Origin: a virus
Reading direction: 5' to 3' (one strand)
IMG/VR virus record: IMGVR_UViG_3300032236_001850
Location: 302,392-366,391 of that record
DNA length: 64,000 nucleotides
Below, in pieces: positions 1 through 7,575 of this stretch. The notes beneath the pieces are model-generated. The model made no database searches and was not told the DNA's origin. It saw nothing but the letters and a program-made list of their open reading frames with translations. How positions within the stretch are numbered: the stretch's first letter is position 1; each line of letters opens with the position of its first letter. Made by a program: the position numbers and the translations under genes.

Positions 1-7
1 TTCTCAG

Positions 8-289
8 ATGGAGCAATTCCTAAACATGTCAATAACCGAATTTGCCAAGGAGGTAAGAACAATGGAAAAAGGTGATATAAGAGAACTTGTTTCTTTTCTT
101 ATAAGAAAAAGAAATGATCTTTATGTGCAAATGGACACTGAAAGAGATGCACTCAATGAATTGATTGCTAAGAAACAAGGTGCAGGTGCAACCAAAGAAA
201 GCGCAGCAGCTAAGCTTAAAGAAATCCGTGAAAAATACATGGACAAGATTAGAGATCTTAGAGGAAAAATAACAATAGTTAGAAGATGA
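8..289 (+). CDS. Small coiled-coil protein, function unknown
   Basis: Encodes up to 93 aa, charged and predominantly helical (Glu/Lys/Arg/Ala-rich, heptad-like from about residue 25 to 88), so probably a coiled coil. The start is uncertain: the frame is open to the window edge, so the gene may begin upstream, and in-frame ATGs lie at 26 and 62. The ATG at 62 is preceded by a perfect AAGGAGGT (47-54) at 7-base spacing, which would give a 75-aa product, but most genes here do not use Shine-Dalgarno sites. Its stop overlaps the next start as ATGA, so the two are probably translationally coupled. I do not recognise the family. Confidence 0.7.
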   Translation: MEQFLNMSITEFAKEVRTMEKGDIRELVSFLIRKRNDLYVQMDTERDALNELIAKKQGAGATKESAAAKLKEIREKYMDKIRDLRGKITIVRR

Positions 290-546
290 TAACATTTAAT
301 ACTTTCAGATTATTGGAGGATGATTCCGAAGCAACAAAGGTTCAGGAACTCAGATTACAATTATCACAAAATTTTGATGAACTAACAGATGCTAAAGCTC
401 TTAAGAAGGAAGGTGATCCTGCTTCGGAATCTGCAAGTTTAGATAAGCAATCTGCTATTTATGTACAGATATCAAACACAATGAAGGCTCTTTCTGCCGA
501 AATCAAAAAACAACAAACAACAGTAGCAACGCCTACTACAACATAA
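286..546 (+). CDS. Small protein with capsid-targeting-like N-terminus
   Basis: An 86-aa protein overlapping its upstream neighbour by ATGA. The N-terminus MITFNTFRLLEDDSE resembles the short amphipathic capsid-targeting sequence of T4 internal head proteins (Met, aromatic residues, then hydrophobic-X-Glu), where the prohead protease gp21 cuts after (L/I)-X-E. The rest is helical and charged with a Thr-rich C-terminal tail. The position just before the 858-aa gene suggests a late virion operon. Being an internal head protein is inference from the N-terminus only; otherwise the family is unknown. Confidence 0.7.
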   Translation: MITFNTFRLLEDDSEATKVQELRLQLSQNFDELTDAKALKKEGDPASESASLDKQSAIYVQISNTMKALSAEIKKQQTTVATPTTT

Positions 547-558
547 AAAGATAAAGAG

Positions 559-3135
559 ATGAATCAATATTTAAAAAATAATCCAGTAGCTAGAGCAATC
601 TTTGAAAACCATAGAGCTGAAAGACTATTTGAAAATGAAGCTGTTGATAATGTTTTAAGAACAATTACTGATGCTTGTATGGGCATATATCAGAAATTAG
701 TTTTTGATATGGCACCTTCCAGAGAAAGAAATCCCGATGGTACAAGAACTAAGCTTTCTCCAATAATAGATGCAAAGGATATCGATGGATTAGTGGCAGT
801 ACTTAGAAACGATTCAGCAGAAAGCGGGGTTAAATCCACAAATTATACCGAAGCTAAGAATTTATATTTACAAGCATTAGAAAAATATACCGAAGCTTTA
901 GTAAGTGCATGTAAGGTAAACAAGGCTAATGAAAAATTCATTCTTGATTATGCTAAAAATAGTGCACAGACTATGCAGAGGAGAACTGAACAACTTGCAA
1001 AATCTGCTAAGGAGGAAAACGAAGCTAAGATGAATGATTCAGAATCTTTTTATTTTAATGGAGAACTTTCACGTCTCTACGAGAGCGGAATTTTTACTGG
1101 TTATAAAGGAAGAGTTGAGGATCTTAGAAAACTTTTAGCTAATCTTATACTTGCTTCAAATGGTAAAACATCCAAAAATGGCTATGGAAGGGATTGGCAA
1201 ACAACATTTGTTGATCTGGACGAAAAAAGAAAATCCCTTGATACATCTAAAGGTGCATTTGGGGAAAAGGATAAAAAAGCACTTGATGACCTTGAAGCTC
1301 AAGTTGATAAATACAGACTTGAGTTTATAAAGGCTTCTAATGCTGCAGTGGATAAATCTTTAGCTGCTGTTGAAAGTGACGAGGAGCTTAATGGTTCGTA
1401 TGGTGACGTTAATACCCTTTGTGACGAGGCTAAATTGCTTAAGACAAGAGCAGATTCACAATATGCAACAGCTCTAACAACAATAAAGGATGATCACAAG
1501 GAGAAGGAAGAGGTTTTCAATAAAACATTATTTCCTATAAAGAAAGGTGACACCGATGCTGATGATAAATTCAAAGATAGTGGATTGATATTTGCTATAC
1601 AAAAAGCTCTTTGTGACGGAATACCTGCAGCTGGTAAATTAATAAAATCAAAAGGTGGACCTAATGGTAAATATGGTCCAGCTACAAAATCTGTTATTGC
1701 AACATTACAAAAAATGGAGGGTAATAAGAATGTTAATGGTGATTTGGATCAGGCATTACTTTCTGATATTCTTTCATCCGATTGGGTTTCTGACGAGAAC
1801 AAAAAGGCTGTACACAAAGCACTCGATATAGCAAAGGTAAAGATGAATGAAAGTTTATCGACAGTTTTTTCTTTTGCTGATTTTGCTAAATCCTCTACGA
1901 TTAATGAGAATAAGATTGTTTTCAATAATGATGATTTTTCTAAGGAACTTGATGCTCAGTATAAAGAAACTGTTTCAAGTGAACCTCTTTCTCAGGAAGG
2001 TGGGACAGACACAAAAGAAGGTGATGATAAATCAGAATCTAATAAGTCTGCTGATGTTGATAAATTATCCAAATTACTTAGAGTAATATATGGTGTTATT
2101 AAGGAGCCTGAAACTTTCAATAGAGAAAATGGATCACTTAAACAAGCATATAGTCCCAATTTTATAAAAGCTTGGATATCTGCACTAGAAAGTGTTAAGG
2201 ACAAGGAACCTAAAAGTTATGCATATTTTTTCTATGATGGTGGATTATACAGAATAGATTCAATCAAGACTTCACTGAAGTCACCATGTAACTGGCCTAA
2301 GTTTGAGAAGGTTGATGATACTGATGATCCTAAATTGTTCCTTACAAATTATCTAAAACCTTTTGACGATAAGCCTATTGGAAGTCTTGGTTTAATAAAC
2401 GGAGAAAATAGACTCGCTGCGGTAAAGAAACTTATGGATGCAAGTAGCTCAGCTGAAGATTCAAATGATATACTACGTACAGGTGGGATGGGCAGGGTAT
2501 ATGGAAAATTATCCGCTTTTATTGTTAATAAGGAAATGCCATATATCACTATAGACGATCTTAAGGAGGTAAAGGATGCTTTCAAGAAAGCAATTGATGA
2601 TTATAGTGATGATCCAGACATGGGATATGAGAATTTTATAGCTCTAAACAATCTGATGGTTATATCTGCAAATATGATAGCTTATAATAAAAACAAGGAT
2701 AATTTTGTGAGTGTTGTAAAATGGCTACATGATAATTTATTGACTGAGACTGTTATTGACAGAATAATGAATGATAATATAATGAGTTCTCCATCATGGG
2801 CGAAAAATAGAAACTCACCGTCCATACTTAAATTTGATGGTAAGGGAGGAATAGTCATGGTCAGCTTTAATGATTATCAGAATTATATAGCTAAACATCA
2901 ATTTACTAAATTTGATTTAACTAAGGATCTTTCAGGTTTCAGTAAAGCAGTAAACTATGAAAGCAAAAATAGTAATGCTGATAAATCTGTACCAAGAAAT
3001 GCATTTGTTATAAACCTAAGAAAAATAGCTAGCAGTATCTATCCTAATTTAAAAATCCAATTAAGAAGGATAAATTCACAGCAGTTTTCTGATGTGCCAC
3101 AGCCTGGTAAATTTAATTGTACTGAAGTAAAATGA
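559..3135 (+). CDS. Large protein with peptidoglycan-binding-like segment
   Basis: An 858-aa soluble protein starting at an ATG behind an A-rich leader (aaaaagataaagag). Residues about 90-330 are helical and charged. Residues about 340-405 resemble a peptidoglycan-binding-1 type fold: an aliphatic IQKAL helix, a GKYGPATKSVIATLQ segment and a final VNGDLDQALLSDIL, which match the fold's Asp/Gly-X-Gly-Pro-X-Thr and second-helix positions. An acidic Ser/Asp/Lys linker follows near 475-505, then a folded C-terminal half I cannot assign. No catalytic muramidase, amidase or peptidase motif is visible, so it is more likely virion-associated than a lysin. It is the last gene before a strong terminator. 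Family assignment is tentative. Confidence 0.85.
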   Translation: MNQYLKNNPVARAIFENHRAERLFENEAVDNVLRTITDACMGIYQKLVFDMAPSRERNPDGTRTKLSPIIDAKDIDGLVAVLRNDSAESGVKSTNYTEAKNLYLQALEKYTEALVSACKVNKANEKFILDYAKNSAQTMQRRTEQLAKSAKEENEAKMNDSESFYFNGELSRLYESGIFTGYKGRVEDLRKLLANLILASNGKTSKNGYGRDWQTTFVDLDEKRKSLDTSKGAFGEKDKKALDDLEAQVDKYRLEFIKASNAAVDKSLAAVESDEELNGSYGDVNTLCDEAKLLKTRADSQYATALTTIKDDHKEKEEVFNKTLFPIKKGDTDADDKFKDSGLIFAIQKALCDGIPAAGKLIKSKGGPNGKYGPATKSVIATLQKMEGNKNVNGDLDQALLSDILSSDWVSDENKKAVHKALDIAKVKMNESLSTVFSFADFAKSSTINENKIVFNNDDFSKELDAQYKETVSSEPLSQEGGTDTKEGDDKSESNKSADVDKLSKLLRVIYGVIKEPETFNRENGSLKQAYSPNFIKAWISALESVKDKEPKSYAYFFYDGGLYRIDSIKTSLKSPCNWPKFEKVDDTDDPKLFLTNYLKPFDDKPIGSLGLINGENRLAAVKKLMDASSSAEDSNDILRTGGMGRVYGKLSAFIVNKEMPYITIDDLKEVKDAFKKAIDDYSDDPDMGYENFIALNNLMVISANMIAYNKNKDNFVSVVKWLHDNLLTETVIDRIMNDNIMSSPSWAKNRNSPSILKFDGKGGIVMVSFNDYQNYIAKHQFTKFDLTKDLSGFSKAVNYESKNSNADKSVPRNAFVINLRKIASSIYPNLKIQLRRINSQQFSDVPQPGKFNCTEVK

Positions 3136-3156
3136 TAATTTTTTTTAAAATAAAGC

Positions 3157-3186
3157 AAGGAGGATCTTAAAAATCCTCCTTTTTTT
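3157..3186 (+). terminator. Rho-independent terminator after the 858-aa gene
   Basis: A perfect 9-bp stem (AAGGAGGAT at 3157-3165 pairing with ATCCTCCTT at 3173-3181) with a 7-base loop is followed by a T run. It begins 21 bases after the stop at 3135 and separates the first three genes from the nucleotide-metabolism pair. Confidence 0.9.
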
Positions 3187-3237
3187 GTGTAATTTTATAG
3201 GGTCGAAATCAAATTAATTTTTGCATCTATAATATTT

Positions 3238-3792
3238 ATGATATACGTATTTGAAGGACCTAGAAATTCTGGCAAGAGCTATCTTTCCAAAGCTATAGAA
3301 AAAAGCTTGATTATACCAAGATTCCAATTTGACTTTGGAAGTTATTTTAATATGCTTGAACTAAAAAGCAAAGATAACAGGGAGGCTCATTCTTTCTCTA
3401 TGGGTAAGGAACTTATGATAATGCAAATAGCTAAAGATCTTAAAAGATCCCTTCCTGATTACATACATGATAGAGGTATATTAACTGTACTGGCTTGGGG
3501 TTTATCCGAGAATAGAATAACTGAGGATGATGTTATAAAACAGATAGAATTTATAAAGGAACATGATCTCATGTCAGAAATTACAGTTATCTATGTCAAT
3601 GGTGACAATCCTGATAAATCCAACAGAAATAAAGATCAGTGGGATTATGCAGAACTTGATGATAAGGAAAGATCAGCTTTTAAATTTGTTATCTTTAAAT
3701 TTATGGAACTCGGATTCCAAAATATAAAGATTTTTGAAAATAAGTTTGATGACGAAAGTGTTGAGAGATTAAAGAATTATATAAACGATTAA
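3238..3792 (+). CDS. P-loop nucleotide-kinase-like protein
   Basis: A 184-aa P-loop NTPase. The N-terminal strand leads directly into a Walker A motif GPRNSGKS (residues 7-14), and a DRG motif at 78-80 sits where nucleoside/deoxynucleotide kinases of the thymidylate-kinase type carry their DR(S/G) substrate- and phosphate-contacting residues. The remaining beta-alpha pattern and length fit a small (deoxy)nucleoside or nucleotide kinase, but the substrate cannot be read from sequence. It is followed after 10 bases by the asparagine-synthetase-like gene and the two probably form an operon. Upstream lie the previous operon's terminator and an AT-rich stretch with no clear promoter match. Confidence 0.8.
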   Translation: MIYVFEGPRNSGKSYLSKAIEKSLIIPRFQFDFGSYFNMLELKSKDNREAHSFSMGKELMIMQIAKDLKRSLPDYIHDRGILTVLAWGLSENRITEDDVIKQIEFIKEHDLMSEITVIYVNGDNPDKSNRNKDQWDYAELDDKERSAFKFVIFKFMELGFQNIKIFENKFDDESVERLKNYIND

Positions 3793-3802
3793 ATAGAAAT
3801 AT

Positions 3803-5209
3803 ATGTGTGGTATCATATTAACTACCGGAGCTAAGACAAATCCTGAAATATTAGATTCCATAAAACATAGAGGTATAGAGAGTCATAGTGAGTCTTTTGG
3901 AAATGTAACTTTATGTCACCATAGGCTTCCAATTCAAACCTTGGATGGTGATGATTGGGGTCAACCGATTAATGTCTCTAAAGACATCTATATGATGTTT
4001 AACGGTGAGATATTCAATTACGATCAAAAACAATTCTCCTCAGATACCGAATATCTTTGTAATTTGTTTTCCAAACTTGATGGTACCAATCTTGAATTTT
4101 TTGCTGCGATGTATATTCCACATATTTGTACATGGGATGGTTTCTGGTCGATAGTTCTATATAGTACTGTAACTGGTCAAGTGATAGCATTTACAGATCC
4201 ACTTGGAAAGAAATGTCTTTATAAGAATGAGCTTGGTGAAGTTTGCTCGGAGATAAAAGGTTTATACACTAGCAATTCTAAAATGGATGAGAAATTCATA
4301 AGCACTGTCAGAAAGTTTGGTTATAATACAGATAATAGAACTGCTTACACCAACATAAAAAGATTGCTACCAAACACGATATATTCATGGAATATGGGAT
4401 CTCCGATGTTCGAACAAACCTATAACGAGTATTATAGAATATGGGATACACCAATACCTGAACTGGTTGGGGAGGATTATGAAACACATAAGGATTGGCT
4501 ATGGGATAGGATGTTTGAGAGCGTTAACAATAGATTGGTATCCAGAAACTATCCTATATCAATATTGGTTTCTGGTGGACTGGATTCTGCTATAATCGCA
4601 GCAATTCTAAAGGAATTAAATGCTGATGTTAAATGGTTCAGCATAGAGAATGGAGAAACCCCCTTTGTTAATGATTTAGAAGCTCATTTAGGCACTTCTA
4701 CAAATTTTCTAGGATATGATATGGATCCGGAAAAAAATGCTCTTATATACGCCCAATGGAATGAATCTCCAATAGATCTAGGATCCGTGATTCCACAATT
4801 CCATCTCTTTGAAACTATCAGAAAAAATACCGACTATAGAATAGTTTTAAGCGGTGATGGTTCTGATGAGTTATTCGGCGGGTACTCACGCATACACGAG
4901 TACGACTCTCAGAAATCTGACATCTTTCAAGAATTAAGTTTTTATCATTTACCTAGACTTGATAAAATGTCCATGGCCCACACCCTTGAATTGAGATCAC
5001 CATTCCTAAATAATGATATAGTGAGATTTGCGATGCATCTTCCACTGGAATGGAGAACTGATAAAAAAATACTTAAGGACACCTTTGGTCCTATGCTTCC
5101 CGATTCCGTTGTCAATAGAAAAAAAGAAGCTCTAAAAAATCCTGAAATAAAGGAGGATAAATTAGCCTACAGACAGAAGGCCGTTGATCTTTTTCTTTCT
5201 AAAGCATAG
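3803..5209 (+). CDS. asnB-like: Glutamine-dependent asparagine synthetase-like amidotransferase
   Basis: A 468-aa two-domain enzyme of the AsnB family. Cys2 after the initiator Met (MCGI) is the N-terminal nucleophile of class II glutamine amidotransferases, which hydrolyse glutamine to ammonia; HHRLPI near 39-44 and NGEIFNY at 67-73 are the glutamine-pocket motifs. The C-terminal synthetase domain has the ATP-pyrophosphatase loop SGGLDS at 257-262 and SGDGSDELFGGY at 350-361, so both active sites look intact. Classical AsnB makes asparagine from aspartate through a beta-aspartyl-AMP intermediate. At 468 aa it is shorter than E. coli AsnB (about 554 aa). The adjacent nucleotide-kinase-like gene leaves open a role in modifying nucleotides or another carboxylate instead of asparagine supply. 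Confidence 0.92.
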   Translation: MCGIILTTGAKTNPEILDSIKHRGIESHSESFGNVTLCHHRLPIQTLDGDDWGQPINVSKDIYMMFNGEIFNYDQKQFSSDTEYLCNLFSKLDGTNLEFFAAMYIPHICTWDGFWSIVLYSTVTGQVIAFTDPLGKKCLYKNELGEVCSEIKGLYTSNSKMDEKFISTVRKFGYNTDNRTAYTNIKRLLPNTIYSWNMGSPMFEQTYNEYYRIWDTPIPELVGEDYETHKDWLWDRMFESVNNRLVSRNYPISILVSGGLDSAIIAAILKELNADVKWFSIENGETPFVNDLEAHLGTSTNFLGYDMDPEKNALIYAQWNESPIDLGSVIPQFHLFETIRKNTDYRIVLSGDGSDELFGGYSRIHEYDSQKSDIFQELSFYHLPRLDKMSMAHTLELRSPFLNNDIVRFAMHLPLEWRTDKKILKDTFGPMLPDSVVNRKKEALKNPEIKEDKLAYRQKAVDLFLSKA

Positions 5210-5233
5210 TCTTTATTAATCTGAATCTTCTTG

Positions 5234-5241
5234 GATATATA
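5234..5241 (+). promoter_or_regulatory. GATATATA late-promoter-like element
   Basis: GATATATA lies 27 bases upstream of the ATG at 5261. It is one of nine such copies in front of genes in this window and resembles the T4 late -10 element TATAAATA. It falls inside a longer TTG-initiated reading (5231), which argues that the TTG is not the true start. Confidence 0.6.
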
Positions 5242-5260
5242 CATAAATAAAAATCTAAGA

Positions 5261-5911
5261 ATGACAAGAATAGTTAAGGATTTTGATTCTTTCTACAATG
5301 AAGAACCAATTCATGAAGACTTTGATATAATGGGATTACTTGGTAAAACCATTGGATATTTAGGTGATGGTTTTATTGACACAATAAAGCAGAAATTTGC
5401 AGCTATGTTGATGGAAAAACTTGGAATAAGAGAAAAATCCATAGCTTCTGAGTTTGTGCAACAGGTTGTTTCGAGTATAGACATGAAAGAATGGCCAGGT
5501 ATACTTAGTGGAGAAAACGACAATAAGAAATTCTTTATACCTAAAATTGCAGAAGCGATACAATACACATTAGAAAGAAAGGGATTTGAAGGGATTGCAA
5601 ATTCTATTGGTCTTGAATCCGAGGGATTGATAATGAGAACTTTAATAAATACGATACAGAATAAAGCAACAGGTAAAGCTAAAATAGAAAAATTTCTTTT
5701 TGATCTTTTTGGTGACGAGAATGTTGGTGGAAATATCATATCCTCTCTAGATAGCAAAGATAAACAACAATTTAGTGATGCTCTTTCTAAAGCAGCAAGT
5801 AAAAAAGTAAATTACAAACCAGGATCTTCTAATTCTGATGGTGGTGAATCGTTTATTGGTAATATAATGGGAGGTTTACTAGGCGGTAGCAAAGGAATAG
5901 CAACAGCATAA
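5261..5911 (+). CDS. Putative packaged head protein, unknown function
   Basis: A 216-aa protein. I chose the ATG at 5261 over a TTG at 5231 because the TTG overlaps the GATATATA promoter-like element. The N-terminus MTRIVKDFDSFYNEEP matches the pattern of capsid-targeting leaders (basic start, F-x-x-F, then X-N-E). The body is alpha-helical, with a Gly/Ser-rich C-terminal tail containing small hydrophobic Gly-rich patches (IMGGLLGG) that could contact membrane or protein. It is followed after 15 bases by a 111-aa gene in the same operon. No recognised domain. Confidence 0.75.
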   Translation: MTRIVKDFDSFYNEEPIHEDFDIMGLLGKTIGYLGDGFIDTIKQKFAAMLMEKLGIREKSIASEFVQQVVSSIDMKEWPGILSGENDNKKFFIPKIAEAIQYTLERKGFEGIANSIGLESEGLIMRTLINTIQNKATGKAKIEKFLFDLFGDENVGGNIISSLDSKDKQQFSDALSKAASKKVNYKPGSSNSDGGESFIGNIMGGLLGGSKGIATA

Positions 5912-5926
5912 AATAAAAGATAAGCA

Positions 5927-6262
5927 ATGAATCAAAAAGATGTAAGCAAAAGAGATATATTGGACTTTGAAAAGTTTTTGACAAAGGTTCATGATGACAA
6001 ATATAAACCATTTGCTCCTGTAAATCAAGAAGATAGGGAGGATGCTAATGGTTTATCCAAAATAAAAAGAGAGGCAAGATACGATTTTGTTGGCTATGCT
6101 GATGCAGTATTTGGACATAATTCAAAAATAAATGTACCTGGATATAGAGTTGATGTCGGAGGTAAACCTGGTATGGCAGATGCTGGTGCATTTGGTACTG
6201 CTTTCAATACAAGTGAATCTGAAAACAATGATAGCTTTATTAAGAAACTATCGGATTTCTAA
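5927..6262 (+). CDS. Small hypothetical protein
   Basis: A 111-aa protein with A-rich leader (aaataaaagataagca). It is charged at the N-terminus with a Gly/Ala-rich, apparently loosely structured second half (GGKPGMADAGAFG around residue 80-92). It is the last gene of the short operon starting at 5261 and ends just before a bidirectional terminator. I do not recognise it; the position among putative head-packaged proteins suggests a virion role, which is inference. Confidence 0.7.
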   Translation: MNQKDVSKRDILDFEKFLTKVHDDKYKPFAPVNQEDREDANGLSKIKREARYDFVGYADAVFGHNSKINVPGYRVDVGGKPGMADAGAFGTAFNTSESENNDSFIKKLSDF

Positions 6263-6277
6263 TCGAATGCAATTATA

Positions 6278-6307
6278 AAAAAAAGAGAGCATCTGCTCTC
6301 TTTTTTT
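6278..6307. terminator. Bidirectional terminator between convergent genes
   Basis: A symmetric hairpin with 13-bp arms (A-rich run plus GAGAGC at 6278-6290, GCTCTC plus T run at 6295-6307) and an ATCT loop. The A tract on one side and T tract on the other let it work on both strands. It sits between the plus-strand gene ending at 6262 and the minus-strand gene ending at 6306. Confidence 0.9.
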
Positions 6308-7031
6308 ATGTGATTGTTTCTATAAATTTTTCTTTTGCTAGTTTGTAGATATCAGAATCTTCATCGAAATCCTCATATATTTCTATAACAAAAAGTTCAG
6401 GAGATACGTTTTTTTCTATTGAAAATTCTTCCAGAATCTCGTGGTATATGAATTCATAATTCATCGAGTATCTTGAATTTTTCAAATTTATCCTTTTTAG
6501 AACACATATTTGTTTGTTACCGTGCTCAGTTTTCATTGTAACTGCACCTTGCCAGTAGTATGGTATGATTTTATCCGTTACCATGTTTCTTATGATGAGT
6601 ATACCAGAATTAGCTGGTTCCTTCTTCTCCGCATTGAATTTAGATTGAACCTTAAATATTTTGATCTTAGATTCCTCATCCTTTAGCATATCCAAAAATA
6701 TTTCTGAATATTCATAGAGTGTTTCTAGGGATGATTCTATAATTGATTCGATGGTATCCCTTTTTTCTTTGCTTAGCTTTTTGAAATCGAAATTATTTAT
6801 GTACTCTCTTTCCTCTTCGGTTAGCTGGGAAATTATAGTTTTTCCTATAGTGTTGTTTTTCTTAAATTCGTTAAGAGATTTAACTATCTTGGAAACAGCC
6901 CGTAATATTGGATAACAGTTTTTTGAATTTATATTTTTGCTTATAGATTTTAGGTAATCTAAAAGAACATATTCTTTATGTTCTGTGTCTATTGGTTCCT
7001 TAATAAACCAAATTGTGCTTAAATTTTTCAT
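6306..7031 (-). CDS. Minus-strand hypothetical protein
   Basis: A 241-aa soluble protein, Lys/Glu/Ile-rich with a helical central part (about residues 40-130) and a more beta-like C-terminal third containing Trp/Tyr (YYWQGAV near 158). It is one of only two minus-strand genes in the window, so it is probably not expressed with the virion operons. On its strand, TTGAAA-N17-TATAAT lies about 25 bases before the ATG, fitting recognition by a host-type sigma factor and early expression. Function unknown. Confidence 0.75.
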   Translation of the reverse strand: MKNLSTIWFIKEPIDTEHKEYVLLDYLKSISKNINSKNCYPILRAVSKIVKSLNEFKKNNTIGKTIISQLTEEEREYINNFDFKKLSKEKRDTIESIIESSLETLYEYSEIFLDMLKDEESKIKIFKVQSKFNAEKKEPANSGILIIRNMVTDKIIPYYWQGAVTMKTEHGNKQICVLKRINLKNSRYSMNYEFIYHEILEEFSIEKNVSPELFVIEIYEDFDEDSDIYKLAKEKFIETIT

Positions 7032-7056
7032 CTTTAACTTTTAAAAGTTGGATCCT

Positions 7057-7085
7057 ATTATATATTTACATTCTAATTTTTTCAA
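7057..7085 (-). promoter_or_regulatory. Sigma-70-like promoter for the minus-strand gene
   Basis: Read on the minus strand: TTGAAA (plus coordinates 7080-7085), a 17-base spacer, then TATAAT (7057-7062), upstream of the ATG at 7031. It matches the sigma-70 consensus spacing and boxes closely, but the DNA is very AT-rich, and Bacteroidota primary sigma factors prefer a different -7 element (TAnnTTTG), so use by the host is uncertain. Confidence 0.4.
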
Positions 7086-7089
7086 AATG

Positions 7090-7097
7090 GATATATA
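7090..7097 (+). promoter_or_regulatory. GATATATA late-promoter-like element
   Basis: GATATATA 28 bases upstream of the ATG at 7118, divergent from and almost abutting the putative early promoter on the other strand. It supports 7118 as the true start, since longer readings from 7013 would have to run through it. Confidence 0.6.
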
Positions 7098-7117
7098 CTT
7101 TAAAATATTTTCTAGAG

Positions 7118-7564
7118 ATGAAAAGAATCAACGAGGGAAGAATTTATGATTATTCTGCTTTTACCGATAGTAAAAAACCAACTAATAGCAATGATTATAC
7201 ATTTGGTATAGAATTGGGATATACTGATATAGACATAACCAATAGGCCTGACGAATACGAGGACATATCCGATGCTAAGATATTTATAGATTACTCAGTA
7301 AATTTGATCATTAAGAAAAGTGGAATAGATGCTATTGATATGGTTGTGAACTCAATGGAACTTGATTTTGAAGTTGATGATTATCCTAATGAAACTAAGG
7401 AATTTGATATAGATCTAATACCTGGTAGAACTGTAGATTATAATCAGATAGAGATTGATAAGAACGATATACTTATACCAACCTATCCAAAATCTGTTCA
7501 AATTGATATGAATAAATCAACGGAAGCTAAAAATTTTAAAATAAACGTGGTTTTTGGATCATAA
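7118..7564 (+). CDS. Acidic small protein, possibly head-packaged
   Basis: A 148-aa acidic protein rich in Asp/Glu/Ile with a likely beta structure. The frame is open back to 7013, but the extra 35 residues are hydrophobic and overlap both promoter-like elements and the minus-strand gene start; ATG 7118 gives MKRINEGRIYDYS. The INE-G near the start fits a (L/I)-X-E prohead protease site. It is followed after 11 bases by the 320-aa gene, which also has a targeting-like N-terminus. No known family recognised. Confidence 0.7.
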   Translation: MKRINEGRIYDYSAFTDSKKPTNSNDYTFGIELGYTDIDITNRPDEYEDISDAKIFIDYSVNLIIKKSGIDAIDMVVNSMELDFEVDDYPNETKEFDIDLIPGRTVDYNQIEIDKNDILIPTYPKSVQIDMNKSTEAKNFKINVVFGS

Positions 7565-7575
7565 TAAATAAAAAC

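Noticed and set aside
3226-3234. TCTATAATA before the kinase gene, also seen at 31291-31299
   Set aside because: Only two copies with different distances to the start (3 and 15 bases between motif and ATG); too weak for a promoter class in AT-rich DNA.
5231-5260. A TTG start 30 bases upstream of 5261
   Set aside because: It overlaps a GATATATA element, and the ATG product has a targeting-like N-terminus.
7013-7117. N-terminal extension of the 148-aa protein with a hydrophobic segment
   Set aside because: It would run through two promoter-like elements and overlap the start of the minus-strand gene; the ATG at 7118 fits better.
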